A DNA stretch of 64,000 nt from Helopsaltes ochotensis (taxonomy: Eukaryota; Chordata; Aves; Passeriformes; Locustellidae), in NCBI GenBank assembly GCA_013400155.1, contig VXBM01000135.1, forward strand, positions 582,130-646,129, given 5' to 3'. This document shows positions 24,630-35,640 of the stretch, piece by piece; the first letter of the stretch is position 1, and every line of letters starts with the position of its first letter. Below the pieces are notes generated by a model. The model saw nothing but the letters and a program-made list of their open reading frames with translations. It was not told the origin of the DNA and did no database searches. The position numbers and the translations under genes were made by a program.

Positions 24630-24990
24630 TTGATGGCGGGGGTCCATTGTCTGAACCCGGAGAGCACCCCTGGGCTGCAGCCTCCCTGCTCAAGGCCCAG
24701 GAGCCCCACTTCAGCCCAGCCTGACCCACACTGGCACCAGTTTTCTTCACAACTTGTTAGGGCTTCCTGGCTTGGCCTTGTCTGGCCCCTTTGCCTGGAG
24801 CTCAGAGTCTGGTGCCAAGCCCCTTTGCTGGCGGCTCATGGCCCCCTCGGGAGCAGCCCTTGCTCCTGCTGCTCCTGGCCACCGAGTGCCCTCTGTGCAG
24901 AGCTGCTTGTGACACCCGGGCCCTGCCACTGCCACAGGGGTTGCCTGAGGCTGCGTTCAGTCCCGTACCTGATGGTTTTCCTCACAAAAG
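24630..24990. other. GC-rich patch of unknown origin
   Basis: Roughly 360 bp are strikingly GC-rich against the AT-rich surroundings, with abundant CTG/CAG and CCC blocks but few CpG. A 145-codon frame on the plus strand (24630-25067) and two others overlap it, as expected where stop codons are scarce. No LTR termini, CR1 signature or known domain was found. It could be a fragment of a GC-rich LTR interior, a processed piece, or an unrelated unique sequence. Confidence 0.55.
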
Positions 24991-27900
24991 ATATAGAGTG
25001 GGATAAACGACAAGCAGGTGGGATTGGTTTCATGTGTATAGAAAATACATGCAAAAAACACAACTGAAGGGATTTTATTTCTGGCCCGAAACTGCATTAT
25101 GTTATGCAAAGTTATGAATTTTGAAACAGTAAAAAAAGAAGTGAATGTTTATAAAAAAAAGCTTCATTAAATACACTGCCAATCAAGTAATATTTCAAGA
25201 GGCTGTTTGCTGTAGCACTTCTCATGTTCTTTCTTACTGACTAAACAAAATGATGCAGACTGTAATAACAAGTAATTCTTGTAATGTAATCAAGCCATTT
25301 TAGTTTTGGAATGTGTTTCTTCTGGAAGTTATGGACAACCCATTACCATTTTGGCAAGGCAAATTTATTATTTCTGGCATCTCTGATAGGTGTCATGTTT
25401 CAAGTGATAATGAGTCTGTAACTTCACTTGGCAGTTTGTTTAATGATCTGGTAAGTGTAATTTTTTCCTCTGGTAGGGCGGCTAATGTACCCTACTGCAG
25501 CTTGAAGTGTTGCTTCTTGTTCTGTCATTAAGAACAAATGAAATTAATTGATTCTGATTTTATTTCAAATCTGTAATGGTAGATTACAAAATAGTTGTCA
25601 TCTCTACGACCAGAATTTTCTTTTTAATGTGTCTGTGCTGTCCAGTAAAGGGTCTGATAAAATGACAACAGTAGTTGGAAATAAAGAGTCAAATGAACAG
25701 TATTTAATATATGTGTTTCCATGAAGAAGTGATTTTGATTGCAGATTTTCTGTGTTCTACAGGAAGCTTGACCAAAATCCAAGAGAAAGCAACACATATG
25801 GGAGGTTTAAATAGTGGAAACTGGTATTCACTGAAATTTGAAAATAACACGGCATATCTCTTTCAGTAATTTCAAATTATTTCCATACATAGTAACACTT
25901 TAAATTGAGAATTCACAGGTTCATCATGAAATAGGTTGTGAGGTGGAAAATGCAGATGAGAAAGGTTAGGGCAAATATAGGGAAGTATTTGGTTCTTATT
26001 GGAGCCCAAAGTTAGCCGAAGGCAATACTAGAATGTATATTCTCACTATTTTTAGCAGGAAATTAAATCTGAAACCTAGTAATGTCTGTGACAACAGACA
26101 TTGTCTTTTCAACTCTTTTCCCACCAAGAAAATCAGTGATTACAATACATACTTCCATGTTATTTTGAAACTTCTTTTTTAAGACTATCTGTGATTCAGA
26201 TAACATCCATATTTGCACTGGACTGACAGATTTTCCTTACCACTGTGGGAGGTAGCACAGAAATCTTGAATCTGAGGCCACAGCTGCTCCATATGATTGC
26301 AATGCTTGACTGTCAGCTAGCAGTCTAGAGGTCCCAAGAAAGTCTCACAGGATTGTAAATTAATTAGTTATTATATTCTGTGTAGAGAAGCTATATAGTT
26401 CTAACTTTTAAGTTTATTAATATTTTGAAATCAGTTATGTGTAAGTATGAATAATGTTTCATGTACTTGATAATACAAATTTATGCTGTGCATGCAAGTT
26501 TTGTCATAACCTCCTGTGGTCAATTGGTTGAATAATCACTTGGAGCATTTATTTTATCTTCCTCTATCAGACTCAAAAGCCTGTAATATTAAAATAAAGA
26601 GGAGAAAGTAGCTATAATAGAGAAAAACTTGAAACAACTCCTTAGGACTTCTGCAATAAATGACAAATTAAGTGATTATATCTCATTTTGAAGGTTACAC
26701 TTTCTATTAGCATGGCTCTGAAGTCATGGTATGATTAAAAACTGAAGACTACAGCCGGTGCTGAGCATGTAAGCCATCTGAAGCACATATAAGTGTCAGC
26801 TGCTGGGTCTGTGCTGACACTAAGTTGAGGATTTCAGGATTACTGTCCCATGTTGCATGTAAGAACAAGCAGCATTTGCTCACAGTGAGTAATATGGTTA
26901 AGTAGCTGCAGGTTTATTAAATGCATCTAAGAGCAGTCCTGTGACATTTCTCCAAGTGAAGATGAAAGACTCAAAAGAATTCCAAGCTGGATGTTTTCAC
27001 AGACCCCTTCTTCCAAACTATTTACTTTTTGTCATAGCATCACAGGATCCTAGTATCTATATTAAGATGAATTTTTTTGTAATTTTCTTGTTGTTCAGTA
27101 TGAGGCAATAAACATGATCTTCTCATATGGTGGAGTAGAGAGACTTTGCTCGAGTTCTGGGCTCTGGAAGAGAGCCAGAATCTCTGCAGTTTCAGTTGGG
27201 TGGGCGGGTGGGTGTGGGGGCTTGGTTTGCAGCTGCCTGGCTGCTAACATAATTGTCTCTAACATATTTGTCTCCTCCTTCACTGATTAGAGACTGTGGG
27301 GTCCCCAGCCTTCAAGAGCTGAGTCATACCAGGACACTTTTAGACTCCCCTTTCTTGTACAAAGTTGGGGTTTTTTTCAGACTTAATCACAGTCTCTTTG
27401 TAAATCCAGGTGTCTCTGTGTCCTTCTTTGAGACTACCAAGCATAATTCTAACTAGACTAGGATAGCTGTTCTAAGTGTGTTGTCCTTTTAAAGCAAGTG
27501 TTATGTGATGTAACTGAAACATCAGGAATTGTTGTACTACTGTTCTTTTCATCTTTCTTCAAACCTAGATGTGGCTGATATAATAATTTAAAAAAGGTGT
27601 GTGTGTCTGTATGTTTTGCTGGGAGTGCAGCTGGGACTTAATTATGGAAGTGGAAGGGGAAAGATGTGAACAAATGCCTCTCCTTTTGGAGAATGTGGAG
27701 AAAATCAAACCACCATTATGCAAAGAAAAAAACCCAACAAAACACCTAGTATTACATTTCACACTTCAGTTATTGTGAAATTTTCTACATTGATGTGTAA
27801 TGCAGTGATATAATTTTTAAATACTACCTTCTTTTAGCTGTGCTCCGAGAGTAAAACTGAAATTATTAAATCTTTCTGTCATGTGAATAGTTGAGTATAC

Positions 27901-29921
27901 AGTGTCTGTTGACTCCAGGAAGAATTGAAATTGCTTCTCTATGAGTGTATTACATATTGAGTGAAGTCTTCATATTAGGAAGTTACCAATAAAAGTTACA
28001 GGGTAAATGTTTCTTAGGATTTATGTCTCTATAAGAACGACATATTTTGGGCACTAATCAGTTAGCCACTGTCATCTTAAGATGTCTGATTAATTTGAAA
28101 TGTGAATCGGTCCCTCATTTTGAGTCTTAATTCAGATTAACTGAAAGTTTGAGGATATACACTTGAATCTCTCACTTAAGCTTTTAAAGATCAAAGAATT
28201 GCTGTCTAGCTTCAAAGTGTGTCACTAAAACTCTACATAAACAATTAAAGCTGACTCAGTGTCTTTGGAGAGAGACTTCTTAACATATGTACTACACAGT
28301 AGCTAACACAAAATCAGAAGTAGAAGGGATGGTTGTGTGCTTATATTTTGTAGTTATTTGGAGCATACTTGCAAGTACTACTAACACAGGTAAAAAATAC
28401 CTAAAGAAACAAAGGTTGATAAGTGAAAATAATTTCTTAGGCAACCGAAGCAAGAATGTTCTGAACCTTTTCTATTTGTTTTCTGTCTCCAGTGAGTTGC
28501 TGGATAATTGCATATGCTGAAGGCTATCGAAAGAAGCAGGGCATATTTTTAAGCTGTATTTCCTGGGAGCCATTTTCTTTCCATAACACACATCTTAGCA
28601 GAATTCAACTAGTTTTAACTGAGTAAATGTATATTCATAGATTAACTTTATTATTCATGCAGTGAAATAAGAATGGTTGATATTCACATAGTCATTTTAG
28701 AACTGTACTTTTATGGGGAGCAGAGGAAGTAAGACAATTAAAAGAGAATAATTTTGATGAAAATTATACTATCTGATAAAGTGACATTTATACAAGCACT
28801 ACATATAATTTCTATTTAACTGTCTTGAGGCACAATTAGGACACTTCATTATTTTCTGTCTTAGTGATATCATCCCAATTTCAATACAATTATAGCTGAT
28901 ATAAGGTGATTTGCAATGAGCTTCTTCTATTTCACCATCAGTGACTTATTTTTTAAAAGTGCTTGTTGAAAATATCCCTGGCCAACTACACCCTTGTATT
29001 TTTGCAGGACTCTGCCATCAAATCTTTCCTCGCTGATACTTCCCACTTGGGCTATGTACAGCTGCAGATTTTTCACCTGTTGTTTTTAAGAAATGACCTT
29101 TGGCCTGCGGTGGCATTAAGTGTCTGAGGGTGCTTCTGTGAGACACAGAGGCTCATTGCCACCATCACAGGGAGGTCCTATCTAGGGCTGTATGAACAGC
29201 CGGCAATCTCACTGTCTTTCTGTTGTGCATAGACATTCATAGGCAATGACATTCCTAGATACTGTTGGCATCTTTAGGATTAGCCTCTCAGCAGTGCTAT
29301 TAACACGAGACTTTGAAGGAATTTTTGTTTTGAAGAAAATTAAAGGCAATAAGCCTTAGATGTCATATCTTCTACTTAAGAAATCTCTACTGGTGAAATT
29401 GGATTTATTGCCCTCTGGAACTTGTGATCAAAATTAATGTGCAGAATAAATTTTCAGCTACCACTGCAGACATCAGAAAAAATTGTATGGTTAACCATTG
29501 TTGCCTTCCTCTCAAGATTTTGTATGTCTTGTATATATATATACACATATGTGACTGAGATACAGTAACCATGAACATCTGATTGGCAGAGATGAACAGT
29601 GGGAAAAATGTTTGCACAATCTTAATTTAAATACTGTTGAGTGAATTGATTTTGTAAAAGGAGCATCAAAACATGCAAGTCATTGTCTTTTGTAAACTGA
29701 ATATTCCAGTATTCCTTGCATATAATTCCTGTCATATCACTTGGGGTTTTTCACACTGAACAGTTATATCAGTCTTGCCAATCATCTGTGTCTGAAAATC
29801 ATTGAAAAGAGCTTTGGAAATCAAACCTGGTAATAGTTGTGCAGGGGTCTTGAGTTTTTCTACTTAAAAGGAAGTGAGAATGTTGACCCCTTGGTGAAGG
29901 TGTAGCCTGGGTCCCTCATAG
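24991..29921. other. Unique AT-rich DNA, no gene recognised
   Basis: About 4.9 kb with no repeat family or exon recognised. Small (TG)n and (TA)n runs occur near 27597 and 29534. Confidence 0.55.
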
Positions 29922-30108
29922 GCTCTAATCTAAACCTACCATCTTTCATCTTAAAGCTATTCCCCCCTGTCCTATCACTGCATACCCATGTAGAAGTGCC
30001 TCTCCAGCTTTTCTTGTAGGCTCCCTTCAGGATGCAGTTAGGTCTTCCTGGAGCCTTTGCTTCTGCAGGCTGAACAATTGCAGCTCACTCAGTGTGTCCT
30101 CAGAGAAC
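29922..30108 (-). mobile_element. CR1 LINE 3' fragment
   Basis: The complement of CR1 3' UTR sequence lacking its terminal part: 'CTAATCTAAACCTACCATCT', 'TATTCCCCCCTGTCCTATCA', 'CCAGCTTTTCTTGTAGGCTC' and 'CAGGCTGAACAATTGCAGCT'. It is a short truncated copy on the minus strand, moderately diverged. Confidence 0.85.
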
Positions 30109-31549
30109 GGTGGTTAACTGCTTTATTCATCCCAGGTTTTTTCCCATTACAATTTTTTTTATGTAGAGCCATGTTAGTGCTTGTACTAAAACCATGGTTA
30201 TTTTGAATTTTGGGAGTAATTCTGAAGTTAATCATATCCCTTGTGCTTGCAATTTGCTTGTGGTAGTTCCTTGTGGAGGAAGGCAGAAGAAGCTCCTGTC
30301 TGACTGCTTGGTAGCCCGTAGTCATGGCCTTCCATGCCTTCCTTGTCTGGTATCTACAGAGCCAGCAAACAGTGCTCTGCCTCGTGAGCCCATTTCGTGC
30401 AATGCTTTCAAGACTAAAACAATGAGATGTTGTGTGAAAGGGGATTATAAAGGACTTTACATGAGGCGTTGTTGACGTGTACTGTGTTTGGAGTTTTTTC
30501 ACATACTTAGGAAGACAGTATCTTTCTTACTGACTTCTCTATCTTCTTCATCCTTTTAATTAGTTTTTTGGGGTTTTTTCTTTCTTTTTGGTTAGGGAAC
30601 TGTTCTTCTGATATTGCATAGACAGAAAAATAACTGACTGCTTCAGGTAGGAGTCTTAATCAGCTTAAAATAGAATAATTTAAATTAATTTTTGATAGGT
30701 CAGTCTTACTTTTCCGAGAAGATGAAAAATATGAATGTTTCAATTTCTGTAATGCTGTACTATTGTGGCTGTCACTCAGGCTTTTCCTGCAAATCCAATG
30801 AAAGACTTAATTTGTTATGATTAAGTACAATACTTCTGGCAATCCTTTAAGGCCATATTATGACCAAAAGTAAATTAGTTATGAAAATATTCTTGTTTTG
30901 TATTAATAAAAAGCTTTTTTTTTTTTTTTAATTTAGAAACAAATAACAAATCTGTAGTGAGTAATGCTTAAAAAAGACTTCTTTTTATATTTAAATTACT
31001 TTTTGAGAGAGAACATCATAGTACTTTTTGGAAGAACAGAGGAATAAAGTCTTGGCAAAACTTGTTAATATGCATCTCAAGGTTTATGAGTTATACTCTA
31101 GATGCTTGTAATAAACAGCATTTTGTATTGTTCAATAGTGATGAAGTAGTAGAATGTTCATGTTATACAAGAAAATATATATTCATGTTATTAATATTTT
31201 TCATACATAAATGCCTTTGAAAAATTTAATAATAGTTTGCTTTTCACAAAACAGTCCAATAAAAAGAAGCATAGCCTAATTCATTACTTTTCTAGTCTTC
31301 CATCAATGCAATTCTTGTGGAGATGGAAGAAAGTCACAGGGAATGAATTCATTCTCTGTTCCTAATTGACAGAGGTCCTGGTTAGGTGTTAAAGAGCACA
31401 AAATGGAAAAAAAATATGCAGAGATCTAACATGTTACAAAGAAAAGCCAACACATATGTGAGTTGCTGCTTGTGAAATATCTAATTTTTACTGGGGTCTA
31501 CATTGTTCCTTGTAACAATGTTAAGTTCTTTCCATCCTAGTTAGCACTC
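30109..31549. other. Unique DNA, no gene recognised
   Basis: A 137-codon minus-strand frame (30089-30502) begins here and ends inside the CR1. It has no recognisable domain and is taken as chance. A T-run lies at about 30916. Confidence 0.5.
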
Positions 31550-32160
31550 TGGATGGGGTTTGTATGGCTTGTGTTTTTTGGTAGCAGGGGGCCACAGAGG
31601 TGGCTTCTGTGAGAAGCTCCAAGAAGCTTCCACCATGTGCAGCAGAACCAATACCTGGTGGCTCTGAGGATGGACATGCTGCTGGCCAAAACTGGGCCAA
31701 CTACACATGTCAGAAGCCCGTCTGTTGATAGCTTATTTAGGAAGAAATCAAAACAATAGTTGTAGAAGCAGTTTTAATTCCAGCCAGAAAAGCGGAGTGA
31801 GAACATGTGAGAAGAGCAACTCTGCAGACACCAAGGTCAGTGCAGAAGGAGGCGGCGAAGGTGCTCCAGGCACCAAAGCTGGGATTCCCCTGCAGCCCAT
31901 GGAGATCCACACCAGAGCAGCCGGATGCCTAGAGGAGGCCGTGATCCTGTGAGAAACCCATGGAGAGAGGGGCCCTGCTCCCAGGCTGGAGCAGCCTCTC
32001 CCTGGAGGACTGCACCCCATGGAAGAGTGACCCACCCTGCAGGAGTTTGAGGGGAGCTGTTGCCCATGGGATGGACTCACATTGCAGCAGTTCACAGAGA
32101 GCGGTTGATCATGGGACTGACTCCAATTGGAGAAGTTCATAGAGAACTGACTTTGCTCAA
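31550..32160. mobile_element. LTR-like repeat fragment with internal 'CCCATGG' subrepeats
   Basis: This GC-richer block opens with 'GGTAGCAGGGGGCCACAGAG' and includes 'GACACCAAGGTCAGTGCAGA', 'AAGGTGCTCCAGGCACCAAA' and repeated 'CAGCCCATGGAG' and 'CCCATGGGATGGACTCAC' units. I recall such sequence from a widespread bird endogenous-retrovirus LTR. Neither TG/CA termini nor a target duplication could be found, so it is probably a fragment and its orientation is not assigned. Open frames on both strands (31707-31952, 31748-32140) come from the repeat itself. Confidence 0.6.
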
Positions 32161-32221
32161 ATTTGGACTCTATGCTCTTGGAGGTCTTTTACAACCTTAG
32201 TGATTCTATAGTTCTATGATT
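32161..32221 (+). mobile_element. CR1 LINE 3' terminus (about 60 bp)
   Basis: 'TTGGAGGTCTTTTACAACCT' followed by 'TAGTGATTCTATAGTTCTATGAT' in essence (32198-32220) is the CR1 3' end with its octamer-type tail, on the plus strand. It abuts the LTR-like block directly, giving a chimera. Confidence 0.8.
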
Positions 32222-33410
32222 AATTCACACCAAAATACTGCCTTACAATGTATTCTGTCAGGAATAACTTCTCAAGGTATTTTTGGTGTAGAAACCAGTG
32301 CTTTTACATTTTTCACAAATGCTCTGTTTCTAAACCTACTTTAGTTCATGCCAGCAAAAAGGTTTTAAGTTTTTTGCAAGCTTTTAATAACTAAGGCTTT
32401 TCTCAAAAACCACTTTTTTTTCTATTGCAGGGACTAACATGACAAACAACTGCATTCTGTCACTTCTTGTGAGTTTTGTTTCGTTTTCTTCCTGGAAAGG
32501 AAACCCTTTGTCAGTTCAGGAAGGGTTGTTGTCAACTTTTCTTTCTTTAATGGTAAATTAAAATAAGCCAAGATACCTCTTGTTTTATGTTGATGAAAAT
32601 ATTAAACTATGAGCTAAAAAGAAAAGGCATGGCGGGATTTTTGTTTGCTCTGTTCTGTATGACTAGTCTATAACTTTGACAATTCAATGTCTCTAATGAA
32701 AAGAAATTTCAGAAGTATGTTTTTTTTCACACAAGGCAGTTTTTGGATTTGTTTTCCTACAGGCTGGACAACTCATAAAGCACTTACGTTAAATGGTATC
32801 TAAAGAGTAGGGTTTGGTTTTATTTATGTTGTTTTTACAAAACTTTTATTTTTATAGAAGAAAGGGAAAGCATGTTTAGCAAGTTTCTGCAATTTAAATA
32901 CTTCCATTTTTTAAGGCTATGGTCCTATGAGAAAAACAATTTTTAAGATTGCTCACAAACACCACTGAATTTGATTTCAGAATGGAAGTTTGGATGTGCT
33001 GCGTTGTACTTATAAACAATTTAAACATGCGAAATGATATTGTTTCATGAATGTGTGACAAATGTTTTATTATTCAGTCGTTTTAAAAGAAAATGCTCCT
33101 TTAAAATTGATTTTAAGTCAGTTAAAACATAGTGTTGGTGCACATTCTGCTCTGGCTTTTGTATATTTAGGTTAAATGTTTCAGAAATTTTATATTTCTA
33201 CCTGGCAACTTAAAAGAATGACTATTACAAAAGTTAGCATTTTTTTTTAATTTCTTTTTTTTTTCACTTGCAATATATGCTTATTATTTTGTCTGCTTCC
33301 TAATGACCAGTGGTTCTCTTACTACAACATAAACTACAAAGGCAAAACCAAGATGGAATACCAAATGTTCCAGTATTCACAAGTCATGTTTAATGTTAAG
33401 ATTAGATATC
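32222..33410. other. Unique AT-rich DNA, no gene recognised
   Basis: About 1.2 kb with T-runs near 33241 and 33257 and no recognised repeat or exon. Confidence 0.5.
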
Positions 33411-33416
33411 TGAAAC

Positions 33417-33764
33417 TGTAGGAGAATGCCTGACAGGCAACCTCGCCCCTGATAAGCTGTGCTAATTACCAAAACAGCCTTGCCCTTAAGAGGTCACAGC
33501 TATAGCCAATAAGGATGAGTGTGATAAAAGAGTGGGTTAGGGCCTTGGGAAGGACTGACCAAATGGAAGAGAGAGTTGCTGCTGTGAGGGGTCTGCTGTG
33601 CGGTCAGTCAGAGCCTGCAAGGGAAGCCTGCAGTGGGAGTCTGTTGGCGTTGGAGTCTGTTGGCTGAGCAGTGAGGAAGAGTAGACTGGGACCTTTTCAC
33701 TCTGTTGAACAGGAGTGTGTATCTCGTCTCATTTGTATCTCTAAAGTGAGCTCTGATGGGACAT
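33417..33764 (+). mobile_element. Solo LTR (348 bp), probably ERVK-like
   Basis: The block starts TGTAGGAGAATGCC and ends GATGGGACAT. TGAAAC occurs immediately before it (33411-33416) and immediately after it (33765-33770), a perfect 6-bp target duplication if one extra T follows the canonical CA end. A CCAAT box at 33506-33510 and a TATA-like GATAAAAG at 33523-33530 give a promoter layout with sense on the plus strand and about 235 bp to the 3' edge. No clear AATAAA signal is visible. No retroviral genes adjoin it. A 76-codon minus frame (33608-33838) is a by-product. Confidence 0.78.
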
Positions 33765-33770
33765 TGAAAC

Positions 33771-35457
33771 TGCTGATGCTTAGTACACTTAACATTGCCA
33801 ATTTGGTTTAAAGCCAGTTTAACCTCGGTATAAATCATAGTGTTGACTCAAATAACCATTGATTTTCAGAAAGCAGAGGTGTTTACAGATGTTCTCAAAC
33901 TTGTTTCTGGCTTTGTGAAAAGGGAGGAACATTGCCCATCTTGTTAGACAAGGAAGTTTCAGATAGGAAAATTTTAATCATTATCTGGAAGTATAAAAGG
34001 GTAATAAATAACTGCTATTTGGTGGGATGCTGCCTAAATGGAAAATAAAATGGAGCAATGTAGGTTTTGCTACAGTCAAATGTGAAGTTCAAAATGCAGG
34101 TGCCACAAACACTGATAAGACCTGGAGATGGCAGAGACTTGGGGATTATGGAGCCCTGGGAACTGAAGGGATTGCTGCCCACAGGGAGAGGCACAGTGAG
34201 AAGCCATGGAGCATTAAACGGTTCAATGTATTTTTGTGTAACAATTGTCGGGAAGAATTAATTAATGCTTGCTGCTATGAAATCTCCAGAGACCTCTATA
34301 AAACCATTAATGTATTATTACGTTATATGTACTTGCCCTTGTGACATTATCAAAATCTCTAAATATAATTGTTTGGGATTTTTGTCAATATTATATGGAA
34401 CTAATATGTAATCAAGCAACTAATGTGTTCAAATTTTATTTGCTTTAAATTTTACAATGCTAGTTTAGCATCTCTAAAATTCATCAAGACAAAATGCAAC
34501 CAGGAAAACAGTCAGTCTTGGGTGTTAGGGAAAGAGCATGGGCTGTTTAGTTTGCTAAATGATAAAAATACATGCAGTTGGAATAAAGGTGCCAGTTTAC
34601 ATTTTTCATGTGACCACTCAATCAAACACAAAAATCAACATCTTCATTCTTCTAAGAAAATAATTCACAATAGTGCTTTGCTTTTAGGCCTTCTGTTACT
34701 GATTTTTCAACACTTTTAGGATAGATCATCACCTATATGTGACTGCAGAATGTAATCATGAGTAATTAAAACTAAGAAAAAAGTTCTCACATTGCTCTGC
34801 ATCTTTTTGCAAACTTTTAAATCAATCTGCAACTATTTTAGATTGCATTGTGAAGTTTAAATATGAGGTACTGAAATGTATGCACATTACACAAATTGTT
34901 CTAAAAATGAAAGTAGATCAGATTTCTGGAAATCCTCCATGCTTGAGTTAGAGTGACTTCTGATTAAAAGACTTCCTGCATCCAGATACTTAATGAATGT
35001 TTATTCCTAGCTGTTTATTTCCTTATATTACTTGAGTTATACAGTAGTATTTTCATATTGCTTGTTCAGCAATTGTTTTGTTTAAATTTTATTACTTTTA
35101 AATTTTTACTTGTTGTTCCTTATATGCAAATCCCATAAAAATCTGATCTTCACTACCAAGTGATACATTCACAGATGAGAATTTAAATTAAAATTTTAAA
35201 TTTAAAAAAATCCTTATGGAAAGGAAAATTGCTCATTACATGGTCTTGGGAGTGGTTATTTTTTAATCATAGTGGCCTGTAAACAAAGCCTTTTAGGAAG
35301 ACAAAGGATGAAAGGATGGTGTAAGGATTCAGGATTTAGAAGTGTTGTAGAAAGAAGAGGTGTCTAAGGAGCTCATTTGTACACATTTGAATTGAAGACC
35401 ATTGGAAGCCATGGGGGAGACATTCCAGTGAACTTTTTCAGGCAGCCTATTGTTCTT
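33771..35457. other. Unique AT-rich DNA, no gene recognised
   Basis: No repeat or exon recognised. Open frames at 34027-34344 (105 codons) and 34423-34719 (98 codons), both plus, have no family resemblance. A strongly AT-only patch lies at 35178-35210. Confidence 0.5.
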
Positions 35458-35640
35458 GGAGTCACAGAACCACTGGGCTGGAAAGGCATTTCTGCAGTTT
35501 GCCCAGTCCAACCTCTTGTTCAGAGTGGACTCACCAGGGGGAGGTTGCTCAGGGTGATGTCCAGTCAGGTCTTGAATATCTGTAAAGCTTCCTAACCTTT
35601 TCCAGTGATTGACTCACCTTCACAGTAAATCTCTCAATGG
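35458..35640 (-). mobile_element. CR1 LINE 3' fragment
   Basis: The complement of a CR1 3' end: 'GTCACAGAACCACTGGGCTG', 'CCCAGTCCAACCTCTTGTTC', 'TCCAGTCAGGTCTTGAATAT' and 'CACCTTCACAGTAAATCTCT'. It is 5'-truncated, moderately diverged and noncoding. Confidence 0.87.

Noticed and set aside
24630..25067. 145-codon plus-strand frame
   Set aside because: It is driven by GC-rich DNA with few stops. The protein is a low-information mix of Pro, Cys, Leu and Ser with no recognisable domain. The patch is kept as a finding, not as a gene.
30089..30502. 137-codon minus-strand frame
   Set aside because: Its end overlaps a CR1 edge, it has no recognisable motif, and the length is within chance for this window.
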